Positions 8,158 through 15,374 of a stretch of 64,000 nt of DNA are shown one piece after another. The notes beneath the pieces were generated by a model. The model saw nothing but the letters and a program-made list of their open reading frames with translations, had not been told where the DNA came from and did not search any database. The stretch spans positions 1 to 64,000 of the forward strand of contig CAOJCG010000006.1 in NCBI GenBank assembly GCA_948356915.1, read 5' to 3'. Made by a program: the position numbers and the translations under genes. Positions within the stretch are counted from its first letter, which is position 1; every line of letters begins with the position of its first letter. The DNA comes from an uncultured Clostridiaceae bacterium. Its GTDB lineage: Bacteria; Bacillota; Clostridia; TANB77; CAG-508.

Positions 8158-8259
8158 TTAAATGTTTTTTAAAAAGTTTATTAGACTTTTTCTGATAGGC
8201 TTTATTGTTATTACTAGTATGTCATACATAAGCATCCACCAAAATAATATTTCTTTCAT
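8158..8259 (-). CDS. Small hydrophobic peptide, 33 aa
   Basis: It starts ATG at 8259 after a near-perfect AAGGAGGTAAG; the product begins MKEILFWWML and ends in a basic helix. Tight packing with its neighbours and the ribosome-binding site support it over the longer opposite-strand frame covering the same bases. It is probably a short membrane peptide of unknown role. Confidence 0.55.
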   Translation of the reverse strand: MKEILFWWMLMYDILVITIKPIRKSLINFLKNI

Positions 8260-8275
8260 ACTTACCTCCTTATTT

Positions 8276-8431
8276 TTATTTATTTTTACTATTGTTGTAT
8301 TGTTCTGGTGCTATATTCTTATGCTTGGAGCTTTTGAAGTTTCTCTTAAGTATATGCCAAATGATAAATTCAATAGAAAATAATAAAGTACCTATAATAT
8401 AGCCAAAATTATTTTTAATAAATTCTTCCAT
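8276..8431 (-). CDS. Small membrane protein, 51 aa
   Basis: ATG at 8431 follows AGGAGGAAAAG. The product starts MEEFIKNNFG, has one membrane segment (residues 10-27) and a hydrophilic Asn/Lys-rich tail. It is first in the three-gene leftward group. Function unknown. Confidence 0.6.
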   Translation of the reverse strand: MEEFIKNNFGYIIGTLLFSIEFIIWHILKRNFKSSKHKNIAPEQYNNSKNK

Positions 8432-8452
8432 ACTTTTCCTCCTATTTTTATT

Positions 8453-8505
8453 TTGATATTTTATCTCCCCTATGCTATAATGTTTCTGAAAGGTGGTGAT
8501 TTTTT
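8453..8505 (+). promoter_or_regulatory. Promoter and RBS, copy 2 of a duplicated cassette
   Basis: TTGATA (8453-8458), a 17-bp spacer nearly identical to copy 1, TATAAT (8476-8481), then GAAAGGTGGTGAT before the ATG at 8506. The near-identity to 7648-7699 shows a recent segmental duplication or shared regulation. Confidence 0.8.
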
Positions 8506-8823
8506 ATGATTATTCAAACTGACACTACTATTTCAGATGTATGTTCTGAAAATATTACAGTAGCAGAAAATGTTGTCTTAACTATAAAAGGGATATGTTC
8601 TCAAATGGTATTAGCAAGTCCACATTCTAAAGTTATTGTTATTGGTATTTGTAATGAATTAGAAGTTTCCAAAAATTCCTTTGCTGAAATAAATGGAACT
8701 GTTCATCATTTATTAAATAATGGCAATATTGTTATTAGTGGTACTGTTACTAATCTAGAAGATTTATCTTCTAATGCAATCATTAAAAGTGGTGCTTTTG
8801 TAAATGGTAAAAGTATTAATTAG
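8506..8823 (+). CDS. Beta-helix-like small protein, 105 aa
   Basis: Short alternating beta repeats (ITVAENVVLTIKG, KVIVIGICNELEV, GNIVISGTVTNL) suggest a bactofilin-like or right-handed beta-helix fold. It carries the second copy of the promoter cassette. Because it is transcribed near the repressor region it may be expressed in the lysogen. Function unknown. Confidence 0.6.
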   Translation: MIIQTDTTISDVCSENITVAENVVLTIKGICSQMVLASPHSKVIVIGICNELEVSKNSFAEINGTVHHLLNNGNIVISGTVTNLEDLSSNAIIKSGAFVNGKSIN

Positions 8824-9004
8824 TATAATTATTTATAGTAGTATTTCCTAGCGATTGAATTAGTTTGTTAGCTCTTTCCAATAAACTTACTAATTCTTTT
8901 GCTTTTTGTAATACTGTATCTATATTTTCTTCCTCTATCTTTACTGGAACTATTATTGTATTTGTTTTATTCTTCATCTCTATACACTTTTTTCTTTCAT
9001 TCAT
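8816..9004 (-). CDS. Small helical protein, 62 aa
   Basis: A charged protein with a leucine-rich helix (residues 27-52), preceded by AAGGAGGTAAG. It lies downstream of the leftward XRE gene and is probably co-transcribed. No recognised family. Confidence 0.6.
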   Translation of the reverse strand: MNERKKCIEMKNKTNTIIVPVKIEEENIDTVLQKAKELVSLLERANKLIQSLGNTTINNYTN

Positions 9005-9056
9005 ACTTACCTCCTTATTTTTTAATATTTTATTTCACCGTACTTATTGTTTTCTT

Positions 9057-9284
9057 TTAACAAATTTCTTTCGCTTCATTTTCACTAACTGTGAAACTAG
9101 AAGGTACAAAAATATCACGTTTTTTACATTTTAATATTTTTGCAATTTTTTCTGCCTTATCAATTGGTATTTTTCTTTGATTGTTTTCGTACATATTGTA
9201 ACATCCCACTGATACATTAATTTCATCCGCCATATATTGTTGAGTATAATCTTTTTCTCTTCTTCTACGTTCTAGCTCTGTCAT
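9057..9284 (-). CDS. XRE-family HTH regulator (Cro-like), 75 aa
   Basis: The XRE helix-turn-helix spans residues 4-58 (RRREKDYTQQYMADEINVSV ... CYNMYENNQRKIPI). It is transcribed leftward from the operator region opposite the repressor gene, the usual place for a Cro-like protein. A further operator-like palindrome (9080-9096) lies inside this gene near its 3' end. Confidence 0.82.
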   Translation of the reverse strand: MTELERRRREKDYTQQYMADEINVSVGCYNMYENNQRKIPIDKAEKIAKILKCKKRDIFVPSSFTVSENEAKEIC

Positions 9285-9326
9285 TTTTTCGCCTCCTTAT
9301 TTTTACTATTTGTGAAACTTGTGATT

Positions 9327-9355
9327 ATAATATAACAAGTAGTGAAAGTTGTCAA
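9327..9355 (-). promoter_or_regulatory. Leftward early promoter
   Basis: On the minus strand TTGACA (9350-9355), a 17-bp spacer and TATTAT (9327-9332) form a good promoter for the Cro-like gene. It is overlapped by the operator at 9331-9347 and flanked by 9301-9317, so repressor binding should silence it. Confidence 0.75.
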
Positions 9356-9382
9356 TAGTTTTTTAACATTTTGTGAAATTGT

Positions 9383-9411
9383 TTTACAATTAGTGAAATA
9401 AATGTTATAAT
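9383..9411 (+). promoter_or_regulatory. Repressor promoter
   Basis: TTTACA (9383-9388), a 17-bp spacer and TATAAT (9406-9411) precede the repressor gene at 9457. One operator covers the -35 box and another (9421-9437) lies just past the start site, pointing to autoregulation. Confidence 0.78.
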
Positions 9412-9456
9412 ATCAATAGATTTCACATTTTGTAAAAAAATAAAAGGACGGTTTTT

Positions 9457-9813
9457 ATGGATAATATTTTAGGAAAACGAATAGAGTTAGAAAGAAATAA
9501 CTTAGGATTAAGTCAAATAGAATTAGCTAAAAGATTAAATTTATCTTCTAGTGCTTCTATTTCTCAGTATGAAAGTGGAGAAAGAACTCCTAGTGATGAT
9601 ATAAAATTAAAGATGACAGAAATTTTTAATTGTTCATTAGATTATCTTATGGGTAAGTCAGACATAAAAAATCAACACAAATTAAATATAGATGAAGAAG
9701 ATATTGCATTTGCAAGCAGTGTAAAGCCATTAAATGAAACTAATAAAATGATAATAAAAAATACTATCGAGGCTTTATTAGCTAAGCAAGAAAAAGATAA
9801 GGAGGATAAGTAA
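9457..9813 (+). CDS. XRE-family phage repressor, 118 aa
   Basis: An N-terminal XRE helix-turn-helix (LGKRIELERNNLGLSQIELA ... ISQYESGERTPS) covers residues 4-64, followed by a short helical C-terminal region without a protease domain. It faces the Cro-like gene across the operator array and is therefore the probable lysogeny repressor. Its stop overlaps the start of the DUF4393 gene by one base, so the two are co-translated. Confidence 0.85.
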   Translation: MDNILGKRIELERNNLGLSQIELAKRLNLSSSASISQYESGERTPSDDIKLKMTEIFNCSLDYLMGKSDIKNQHKLNIDEEDIAFASSVKPLNETNKMIIKNTIEALLAKQEKDKEDK

Positions 9814-10593
9814 TGAGCGAAAATAACTTACCTAAAGTTGAAGTAAAAGCTGATTTAACAGAAACAATTGAAAAAGCTTATGATGATACTTTAAAAGAAC
9901 CACTAAAAAGTTCTAGTAGTATTGTTACTACAGTAGTGGATTTCTTCCATAATACTGTTATGTACCCTATGCAAAAGTATAATTTATATGCTAAAGACAA
10001 GCTACAAAATTATGCTACTGAATTACAGAATAGAGCGCAAACAATTCCATCTAAACATTTAATAAGCCCAAGAGTTAACATTCTTGGACCTACTATTGAT
10101 GGTTTAAAATATAATTTAGATGAAGAATATATAAAAGAAATGTTTACTAATATATTATTATCTGAAATGGATAATACAAAGCAAAGTCAAGTATTACCAG
10201 CCTATATTGAAATAGTAAAACAGCTAAGCAAAGATGATGCAGAATTTTTAGAAAATTTTAACGGCAAAGACATAGATACTTTTGCCGTTGACATATTGCA
10301 ATATCATATTCCATCTAGTTCTGGTTCATTTTCATTAGATAAAATACTTATTCTCTCAGAAAATCATACAATTAAACTTAATAAAGTAGTCATAGACAAT
10401 TTAGAAAGAGTAAATATTTTAAAAATATATGATGATAGAAGTATTACAGATTCACAGTTGTATGATATTCGGTTTTAATCATGTAAAAAGTCATTACGAA
10501 AATGCTCCATTTGGTTTTGAGTTAACTTATAAAAAGGGTATTTTATTATTGACTGAATTTGGAAAAAATTTTATTAATATATGTCTTTCTTAA
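9813..10593 (+). CDS. DUF4393 (Abi-alpha) protein; needs +1 shift at CGG
   Basis: The body (ILGPTIDGLKYNLDEEYIKE...NILLSEMD) matches the DUF4393/Abi_alpha family, thought to act in abortive infection. In the starting frame it stops at 10478 (220 residues plus stop). Skipping the C of the in-frame CGG at 10470-10472 continues the frame as Gly-Phe-Asn-His to a stop at 10593 and adds the family-like C-terminus ending LLLTEFGKNFINICLS, giving 259 aa. It is co-operonic with the repressor, a place where phages often keep superinfection genes. This is one of ten such CGG sites in the window. Confidence 0.75.
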
Positions 10594-10768
10594 TTTTAAT
10601 AACATCATTTTTAATATCTGCAATTTCTTCTAATGCTTTGCAAATATATTCTTGATGAGTTTTAAATCCTTCGCTATTGGTTTTATCTAACTCAACAAGC
10701 TGATAGCAAGCAAATTTATATGTAATAAAACAACATAGTAAAGTAAATATAATATATAATATCCACAT
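10574..10768 (-). CDS. Small membrane protein, 64 aa
   Basis: An N-terminal membrane segment (residues 1-20) is followed by a charged helix. The ATG at 10768 has GGGAGATG upstream at normal spacing; the frame's first ATG (10777) overlaps this site. It converges on DUF4393 and overlaps its restored 3' end by 20 nt. Function unknown. Confidence 0.5.
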   Translation of the reverse strand: MWILYIIFTLLCCFITYKFACYQLVELDKTNSEGFKTHQEYICKALEEIADIKNDVIKIKKDIY

Positions 10769-10886
10769 TTTTATCATCTCCCGTAGATATTATATACTAA
10801 TTTTATCTTCTTGTATATAGGATAACACAAATGAATTTAGATTATTATGAGAAATTCGATAGAATTTTATATAGAAAAATATGTAA

Positions 10887-10932
10887 ATTATACAAAAGAA
10901 GCATTAGACTATCAATGCTTCTTTTGTATAAT
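10887..10932. repeat. 19-bp perfect hairpin before the integrase
   Basis: Two 19-nt arms (10887-10905 and 10914-10932) are perfect inverted repeats around an 8-nt loop, ending 18 nt before the integrase start. In RNA this would form a very stable stem just before the ribosome-binding site. It is not followed by a T-run, so it is not a simple terminator. Confidence 0.85.
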
Positions 10933-10950
10933 TAATGAAAGGATGTTTAT

Positions 10951-12135
10951 ATGGAAAAATACAGAGATATGACGTATACAGTCAGAAAAGATGGAAGATT
11001 ATATAAAAAAATTGAAAAAAATAAACAAAAATATCATCTATATGATACAAATAAAGAAGGATTATATAAACAATATGTTGATTTGAAATATAAATTAGAA
11101 AATGATTTATGTACAAATAAAAATGAAATTCTATTTAAGGATTATGCACAAAAGTGGTTTGACCTTAATATTTCTTCAAAATCAAATGGCACACAAGTTT
11201 GTGTTAAAAATAGAATTAGACATATGAACAAATACATAGGAAATATGAAATTAAAAAATATAAAACCTGATGATATTAAATTAATTACAACTTCTATGCA
11301 AAAAGATGGACTTTTAGATGTTGTTAATAGAACTTCTATGGATTGTAAAAGAATTTTTCAAAGTGCTATAGATAATGATATAACAGAAAAAAATCCATGT
11401 GTTAATATTGATAAGGTGAAGTATCAAAAAGAAGAACGTATTCCTCTTAAAATAAGTGAGGATAAGAAAGTGTTAGATGCTGCTTTAAATCATAAATATG
11501 GTACGTTTATTCTTATAATTCGTTATTGTGGATTGCGACCTGAAGAATGTGTCGCATTAAATGTGGATGCCTTTGACGAAGAAAAGCATGTTTTTCATAT
11601 AGATACAGCAGCTGAATTTGTACATAATCAACCTCAGTTAAAAGAAACAAAAAATAAAAAAACACGTAATGTTCCTATTCCTGATGTTATATTTAATAAA
11701 GTTAAAGAACAAGTAGATATGCAAAAAAGGATTGGTTCTAATTTTATTTTTACAAAAGAAACTGATAAATTTTCAATGTGGACTAAGACTGCTTTAAAAG
11801 TACATTTAAAAACATTTTTAAATTATTTAAATAAAGATATATTAATTGAGCAACAAATATTAAAAAAAGAGTTAAAGAAAACAACTAGAGATAAAAGTTC
11901 TATAAAAGAAAAAATAGAAAAATTAGAGAAAGAAAAAATAAAATTTACTTATTACGTTTTAAGACATTCTTTTTGTACTATGTTATATTATGCTGGAATT
12001 AATATTAAAGAAGCACAACGAATAATGGGACATTCTTCTGCAAAAATGGTATATGATATTTATGCTCATTTAGATTCTGAAAGAGAAAATTCAGATGAAA
12101 GAATTAATAGTTATATAAATGAAATATATCAGTAA
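10951..12135 (+). CDS. Phage tyrosine integrase, 394 aa
   Basis: The catalytic residues of tyrosine recombinases are present in order: Arg in CGLRPEE (about 197), Lys in KNKKTRNVPI (about 236), HxxR box LRHSFCT (about 343), His in MGHSS (about 366) and the Tyr nucleophile in VYDIYAHL. An N-terminal arm-binding region and a SAM-like core-binding domain precede them. A helical insertion (about residues 290-330) lies before the HxxR box. The gene ends 128 bp from tRNA-Thr. Confidence 0.95.
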   Translation: MEKYRDMTYTVRKDGRLYKKIEKNKQKYHLYDTNKEGLYKQYVDLKYKLENDLCTNKNEILFKDYAQKWFDLNISSKSNGTQVCVKNRIRHMNKYIGNMKLKNIKPDDIKLITTSMQKDGLLDVVNRTSMDCKRIFQSAIDNDITEKNPCVNIDKVKYQKEERIPLKISEDKKVLDAALNHKYGTFILIIRYCGLRPEECVALNVDAFDEEKHVFHIDTAAEFVHNQPQLKETKNKKTRNVPIPDVIFNKVKEQVDMQKRIGSNFIFTKETDKFSMWTKTALKVHLKTFLNYLNKDILIEQQILKKELKKTTRDKSSIKEKIEKLEKEKIKFTYYVLRHSFCTMLYYAGINIKEAQRIMGHSSAKMVYDIYAHLDSERENSDERINSYINEIYQ

Positions 12136-12221
12136 TTTTGACAACGTTTTGTACAACGTTTTGTATAGAATATATAGACTTCATAGACTTGATAGACTTA
12201 AAAAAGAAAAATAAAAAAATG

Positions 12222-12252
12222 CTGTAATTCGCAGTTGTACGTTGAATTACAG
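12222..12252. terminator. Bidirectional terminator
   Basis: A 9-bp stem CTGTAATTC/GAATTACAG is flanked by A-rich sequence on the left and T-rich sequence on the right. It can end the rightward integrase transcript and the leftward tRNA transcript. Confidence 0.75.
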
Positions 12253-12263
12253 TATTTTTCTTA

Positions 12264-12339
12264 TGGAGCTGACAACGGGAATCGAACCCGTGACCTCTAC
12301 CTTACCAAGGTAGTGCTCTACCTACTGAGCTATGACAGC
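12264..12339 (-). tRNA. tRNA-Thr (anticodon GGT)
   Basis: On the minus strand the 76-nt cloverleaf has D-arm TAGCTCAGTAGGTAGAGCA, an anticodon stem CTACC/GGTAG with loop TTGGTAA (anticodon GGT, Thr), T-arm GGGTTCGATTCCC and an encoded CCA. The acceptor stem pairs except for one T-T mismatch. Its 3' end faces the integrase, so it is the likely integration target. Confidence 0.95.
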
Positions 12340-12364
12340 GTATTTTTACAATATATATTATATT

Positions 12365-12384
12365 GGGCACGGTGCACCGTGCCC
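12365..12384. repeat. 20-bp perfect GC-rich palindrome
   Basis: GGGCACGG/TGCACCGTGCCC is a perfect palindrome in an otherwise very AT-rich spacer between sigH and tRNA-Thr. It looks like a small dispersed palindromic element or the stem of the sigH terminator. Confidence 0.6.
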
Positions 12385-12413
12385 TTATATATCTATAATT
12401 TATTTTTATATAT

Positions 12414-13061
12414 TTATAATTCACTCACATTTAAATTTGTTGTTGCTTTTTTTCTTATTCTTTGTATTGCATTGTCTATAGATTTTACTGGTGTGTCCAA
12501 TTTTTCGGCTATTTGTATATAGCTTTCTCCTTGCATGTATCTATTTAGTACTTGTTTTTCAAAATTACTTAGTGATTTATCTATTGCTATTTCTACTGAT
12601 TTATAGTATTCCTGCTTTGTTATTGTTTCTAGCGGATCTTCTATTTGGTGTGAGTTGAATGTATCGAATAAGCTTGTTTCTTCGTCATTTTCATATGCTG
12701 ATTCATTTAATGATAAATATGAATTAAGTGGCATATGTTTTTGCCTATTAGATGATTTTATTGCTGTTATTAGTTGCCTTTCTATACACATATTAGCAAA
12801 TGTTTTAAATGAATTTTGCTTATCTCCACTATAACTTTTTATTGCTTTATATAATCCTATTAGCCCTTCTTGTATTATATCTTCTTTTTCTGCCCCAATT
12901 ATAAAATATTTGCTAACTTTCATATTAACAAGTTCTTTATACTTATTTATTAAGTATTCAAGCGCATTTTTATCCCCAGACTTAGAGCTATTCACTAAGT
13001 CTTCGTCACTCATTTCTTTGTAATTATTATTTAATGAATAAAACATATTGCTTTCTTTCAT
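12414..13061 (-). CDS. sigH: RNA polymerase sigma-H (sporulation sigma factor)
   Basis: Region 2 (YLINKYKELVNMKVSKYFI ... EDIIQEGLIGLYKAI) and region 4 (a QVLNRYMQGESYIQIAEKLD helix-turn-helix) match SigH/Spo0H, including the diagnostic NRQKHMPLNSYLSLN stretch between them. Length 215 aa is normal. The start is preceded by AGGAGG. SigH drives early stationary-phase and sporulation genes. This supports a sporulating lineage, although non-sporulators also keep sigH. Confidence 0.92.
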   Translation of the reverse strand: MKESNMFYSLNNNYKEMSDEDLVNSSKSGDKNALEYLINKYKELVNMKVSKYFIIGAEKEDIIQEGLIGLYKAIKSYSGDKQNSFKTFANMCIERQLITAIKSSNRQKHMPLNSYLSLNESAYENDEETSLFDTFNSHQIEDPLETITKQEYYKSVEIAIDKSLSNFEKQVLNRYMQGESYIQIAEKLDTPVKSIDNAIQRIRKKATTNLNVSEL

Positions 13062-13472
13062 ATAAGTTTATTCCTCCTAAGATGTTCATTTCTTGCATTA
13101 TATCTATCAAATCTTAGAATGTCAAGTGGTTTTACAGTTTTTGTTGCTATTTTTAGATAAAATATATAACTTTTACTCTTAATGTAATTTATTTATATTG
13201 TAGGGGCTTAGTCGGTCAGGAATACATAAAAGAATTTACCTAATTAAGCCTTCCATATTTTATCCAAATTTATAATATATTGAAAATTGTAATATGGGCG
13301 TAATTCGGCATTCCTATGTGGTATTCCTTTTAGATATAAGCCCCTACATTAAATTTTTTTATTATAAATTGTAGTTTTTTAGACATAAATATATTGCTAT
13401 TACTTGTTTTTGTTTAATTATTATTGTATAGTATTTATTAAGAATTAAAAGTACATATATAAGGAGTTTGAT
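13062..13472. other. Intergenic region between sigH and rqcH
   Basis: This 411-bp divergent intergenic region holds the promoter areas of sigH and rqcH and one TIR-flanked element at 13199-13348. No other gene or conserved site is visible. Confidence 0.6.
13199..13348. repeat. MITE-like element with 12-bp terminal inverted repeats
   Basis: TGTAGGGGCTTA (13199-13210) and its exact complement TAAGCCCCTACA (13337-13348) bound a 150-bp non-coding segment. A subterminal inverted pair (AGGAATAC / GTATTCC) lies inside. The terminal 'CCCCTACA' also ends the shorter palindromic repeats at 14264, 15346, 19367 and 30412, so they form one superfamily. Confidence 0.75.
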
Positions 13473-15290
13473 ATGGCATTTGATGGAATTGTTACAAAAC
13501 AAGTTGTTTTAGAGCTTAAGAGTGCTCTTATTGGAGGTAAAATTAATAAAATTTTTGAGCCTAATAAAAATGAAATTATTTTAGGTATTTATTGTAGTGG
13601 AAAGAATTATGCTTTGAATATTTCTATTTCTTCTAATAATTATAGGATGAATTTGACAACTAACAGTAAACCTAACCCTTTGAATGCTCCTAACTTTTGT
13701 ATGTTACTTAGAAAGCACTTGATTGGTAGTCGTATAACTAATATTTATAGTAATTGTTTGGAGAGAATTATTTTTATTGATTTAGAAGGCTACAATGAGC
13801 TTAATGATTTAGTAAGTAAAAAATTAGTAGTTGAACTTATGGGCAAACACAGTAATGTTATTTTGCTTAATGATAAAAATATTATTATTGATAGCCTTAG
13901 ACATTTAGATAGCTTTTCTAATTCATGTAGAGATATTCTTCCTGCACATGAATATATAAACCCTCCTGCTGATAAATTAGATATTTGCAAAGTAGGCTTA
14001 GAAGAATTTATTAGTTTAATGAAAAATGATAAACTTTCTAACATTATACCTAATAGTTTTAGTGGAATTAGTAAAACTTTTATTTTAGGTACTTTAGATG
14101 TTTTAAAAATTTCTGATACTGGTTATTCTAATATAGATTTAACTAATTTATATAATTATATAAAAAATATTATAGATAATTTAGGAACTGAAAATGTTGT
14201 GGTTGTTTCTATAAATAATAAAGATTATACTATTGTTAATAAGGCGAATTATATTGCTTACATGGGTCGCCCCTTTAGTAGCGACCCCTACAATAAAACA
14301 ATTATTCATATTCCAAATGAGCAATTTGTTGCTAATACGGACGAGCAACGCTCGCCCCTACAAGATAATATGCTTCAGGCTAATTTCTTTTTAGATGAAT
14401 TTTATAGTAAAAAGGAAAATGATGAGGTTACCATTAATTATAAGAATAGTCTTTTAAAATTGGTTCTTTCAGCTCTTAAAAAGATAACTAAAAAAGTTAA
14501 TAATATAAATTTGAAACTTAAAGAATGTGAAAGTATGGACAATTATAGGCTATATGGAGAACTTATTACTTCTAATTTATATAGAATAAATAATAATATA
14601 AATATAGACTATATCGAAATTGAGAACTATTATGATAATAATAATTTGATAAAAATTCCTTTAGACAAAAGTATTTCGCCTTCATATAATGCTAAAAAAT
14701 ATTTTAAAAAATATAATAAGTTAAAAAATACATTGGAAATTGTGAGTAAGCAAAAAGCCGCTGCTACTAAAGAATTAGATTATTTAGAGAGTATAATATA
14801 TGAACTTGAAAGTGCTACTTCTACTCTTGAACTTGAAGAAATTGATTTAGAAATTTCCGAAAATGTTTTATTTAAGAATACTAAAAATAATTCTAATGTT
14901 AAAAAGAATAAAGTTAATAAGCGAAAAGTTCATGACGAGTATGAGCCTATTACATATAATGTTGATGGTTTTACTTTATATGTTGGTAAAAATAATAAGC
15001 AGAATGATTATATAACTACTAAACTTGGTAAAAATGAAGATTTGTGGTTTCATACTAAAGATATTAGAGGAAGCCATTGTTTATTAAAATGTAATGGAGA
15101 AAATGTAAAGGAACATACTATTATTGCTTGTGCTGAAATTACTGCTTTTCATAGTAAGGCTAAACTTTCTTCTAATGTTCCAGTTGATTATTGCTTTATT
15201 AAAAATGTAAAAAAAACTTCTGGTAGCAAGCCTGGAATGGTTGTTTATACTAATAATAAAACTTTGTATGTTAATCCTAAAGAAATTTAG
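13473..15290 (+). CDS. rqcH: RqcH/NFACT-family ribosome quality-control protein
   Basis: The N-terminal NFACT-N region (MAFDGIVTKQVVLELKSALI...GKINKIFEP), a helical middle and the C-terminal NFACT-R domain (DEYEPITYNVDGFTLYVGKN ... DLWFHTKDIRGSH ... GSKPGMVVY) are all present; 605 aa. RqcH binds stalled 50S subunits and adds C-terminal tails with tRNA-Ala. Two palindromic repeats sit inside the gene (14264-14294, 14337-14363) and are translated in frame as YMGRPFSSDPYNK and TDEQRSPLQDN, lengthening the linker before LDEFY. There is no in-frame CGG. Confidence 0.92.
   Translation: MAFDGIVTKQVVLELKSALIGGKINKIFEPNKNEIILGIYCSGKNYALNISISSNNYRMNLTTNSKPNPLNAPNFCMLLRKHLIGSRITNIYSNCLERIIFIDLEGYNELNDLVSKKLVVELMGKHSNVILLNDKNIIIDSLRHLDSFSNSCRDILPAHEYINPPADKLDICKVGLEEFISLMKNDKLSNIIPNSFSGISKTFILGTLDVLKISDTGYSNIDLTNLYNYIKNIIDNLGTENVVVVSINNKDYTIVNKANYIAYMGRPFSSDPYNKTIIHIPNEQFVANTDEQRSPLQDNMLQANFFLDEFYSKKENDEVTINYKNSLLKLVLSALKKITKKVNNINLKLKECESMDNYRLYGELITSNLYRINNNINIDYIEIENYYDNNNLIKIPLDKSISPSYNAKKYFKKYNKLKNTLEIVSKQKAAATKELDYLESIIYELESATSTLELEEIDLEISENVLFKNTKNNSNVKKNKVNKRKVHDEYEPITYNVDGFTLYVGKNNKQNDYITTKLGKNEDLWFHTKDIRGSHCLLKCNGENVKEHTIIACAEITAFHSKAKLSSNVPVDYCFIKNVKKTSGSKPGMVVYTNNKTLYVNPKEI
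14264..14294. repeat. Palindromic repeat inserted in frame in rqcH (copy 1)
   Basis: GGGTCGC...GCGACCC followed by CTACAATAAA matches the intergenic copy at 19367-19397 and a degraded copy at 63637. Here it is read through as part of rqcH without a frame change. Confidence 0.85.
14337..14363. repeat. Palindromic repeat inserted in frame in rqcH (copy 2)
   Basis: ACGGACGAGCAACGCTCG with CCCCTACAA matches the intergenic copy at 30412-30438 almost exactly. It lies 42 bp after copy 1 and is also in frame. Confidence 0.85.
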
Positions 15291-15345
15291 AATATTAAAT
15301 TTGAAATTGATTAAATAAATATTTTTTAGTATACCTTTGTGGCTT

Positions 15346-15369
15346 AGGGGCGATGCCACCATCGCCCCT
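15346..15369. repeat. Palindromic repeat, GGGGCGATG type
   Basis: AGGGGCGATG-CCAC-CATCGCCCCT, a 10-bp perfect stem with 4-nt loop, followed by ACA. It lies between the convergent rqcH and transporter genes and may also act as a terminator. Confidence 0.75.
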
Positions 15370-15374
15370 ACATT

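Larger units (their letters stand above)
9301..9437. promoter_or_regulatory. Operator array of five repressor half-palindrome sites
   Basis: Five copies of TTTNAC-N5-GTGAAA (or close variants) lie at 9301-9317, 9331-9347, 9362-9378, 9382-9398 and 9421-9437, with a sixth (TTTCAC-TAACT-GTGAAA) at 9080-9096 inside the leftward gene. Centre spacings of about 30, 31, 20 and 39 bp are near whole helical turns, so bound repressors would lie on one DNA face. Sites overlap both divergent promoters. Confidence 0.85.
1..12263. mobile_element. Prophage-like integrated element (left end outside the window)
   Basis: A block of small leftward genes with phage early functions (RusA resolvase, replisome organiser, C5-methylase-like protein, MmcB-like nuclease) ends in a divergent repressor switch and a tyrosine integrase next to the 3' end of a tRNA-Thr gene. 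Integrases beside tRNA 3' ends normally mark one attachment junction, so the right junction probably lies near 12264; the other is left of base 1. No capsid, terminase or tail genes are visible, so a phage cannot be told from another integrative element. Gene order favours a temperate phage. Confidence 0.8.

Noticed and set aside
8162..8383. 73-aa plus-strand ORF
   Set aside because: No ribosome-binding site, and it is antisense to two small minus-strand genes that have strong sites.
12365..12384. Phage attachment site core
   Set aside because: It lies on the far side of tRNA-Thr from the integrase, so the palindrome is more likely a terminator or dispersed repeat.
13790..14044. 84-aa ORF antisense to rqcH
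   Set aside because: No ribosome-binding site; shadow of a well-supported gene.
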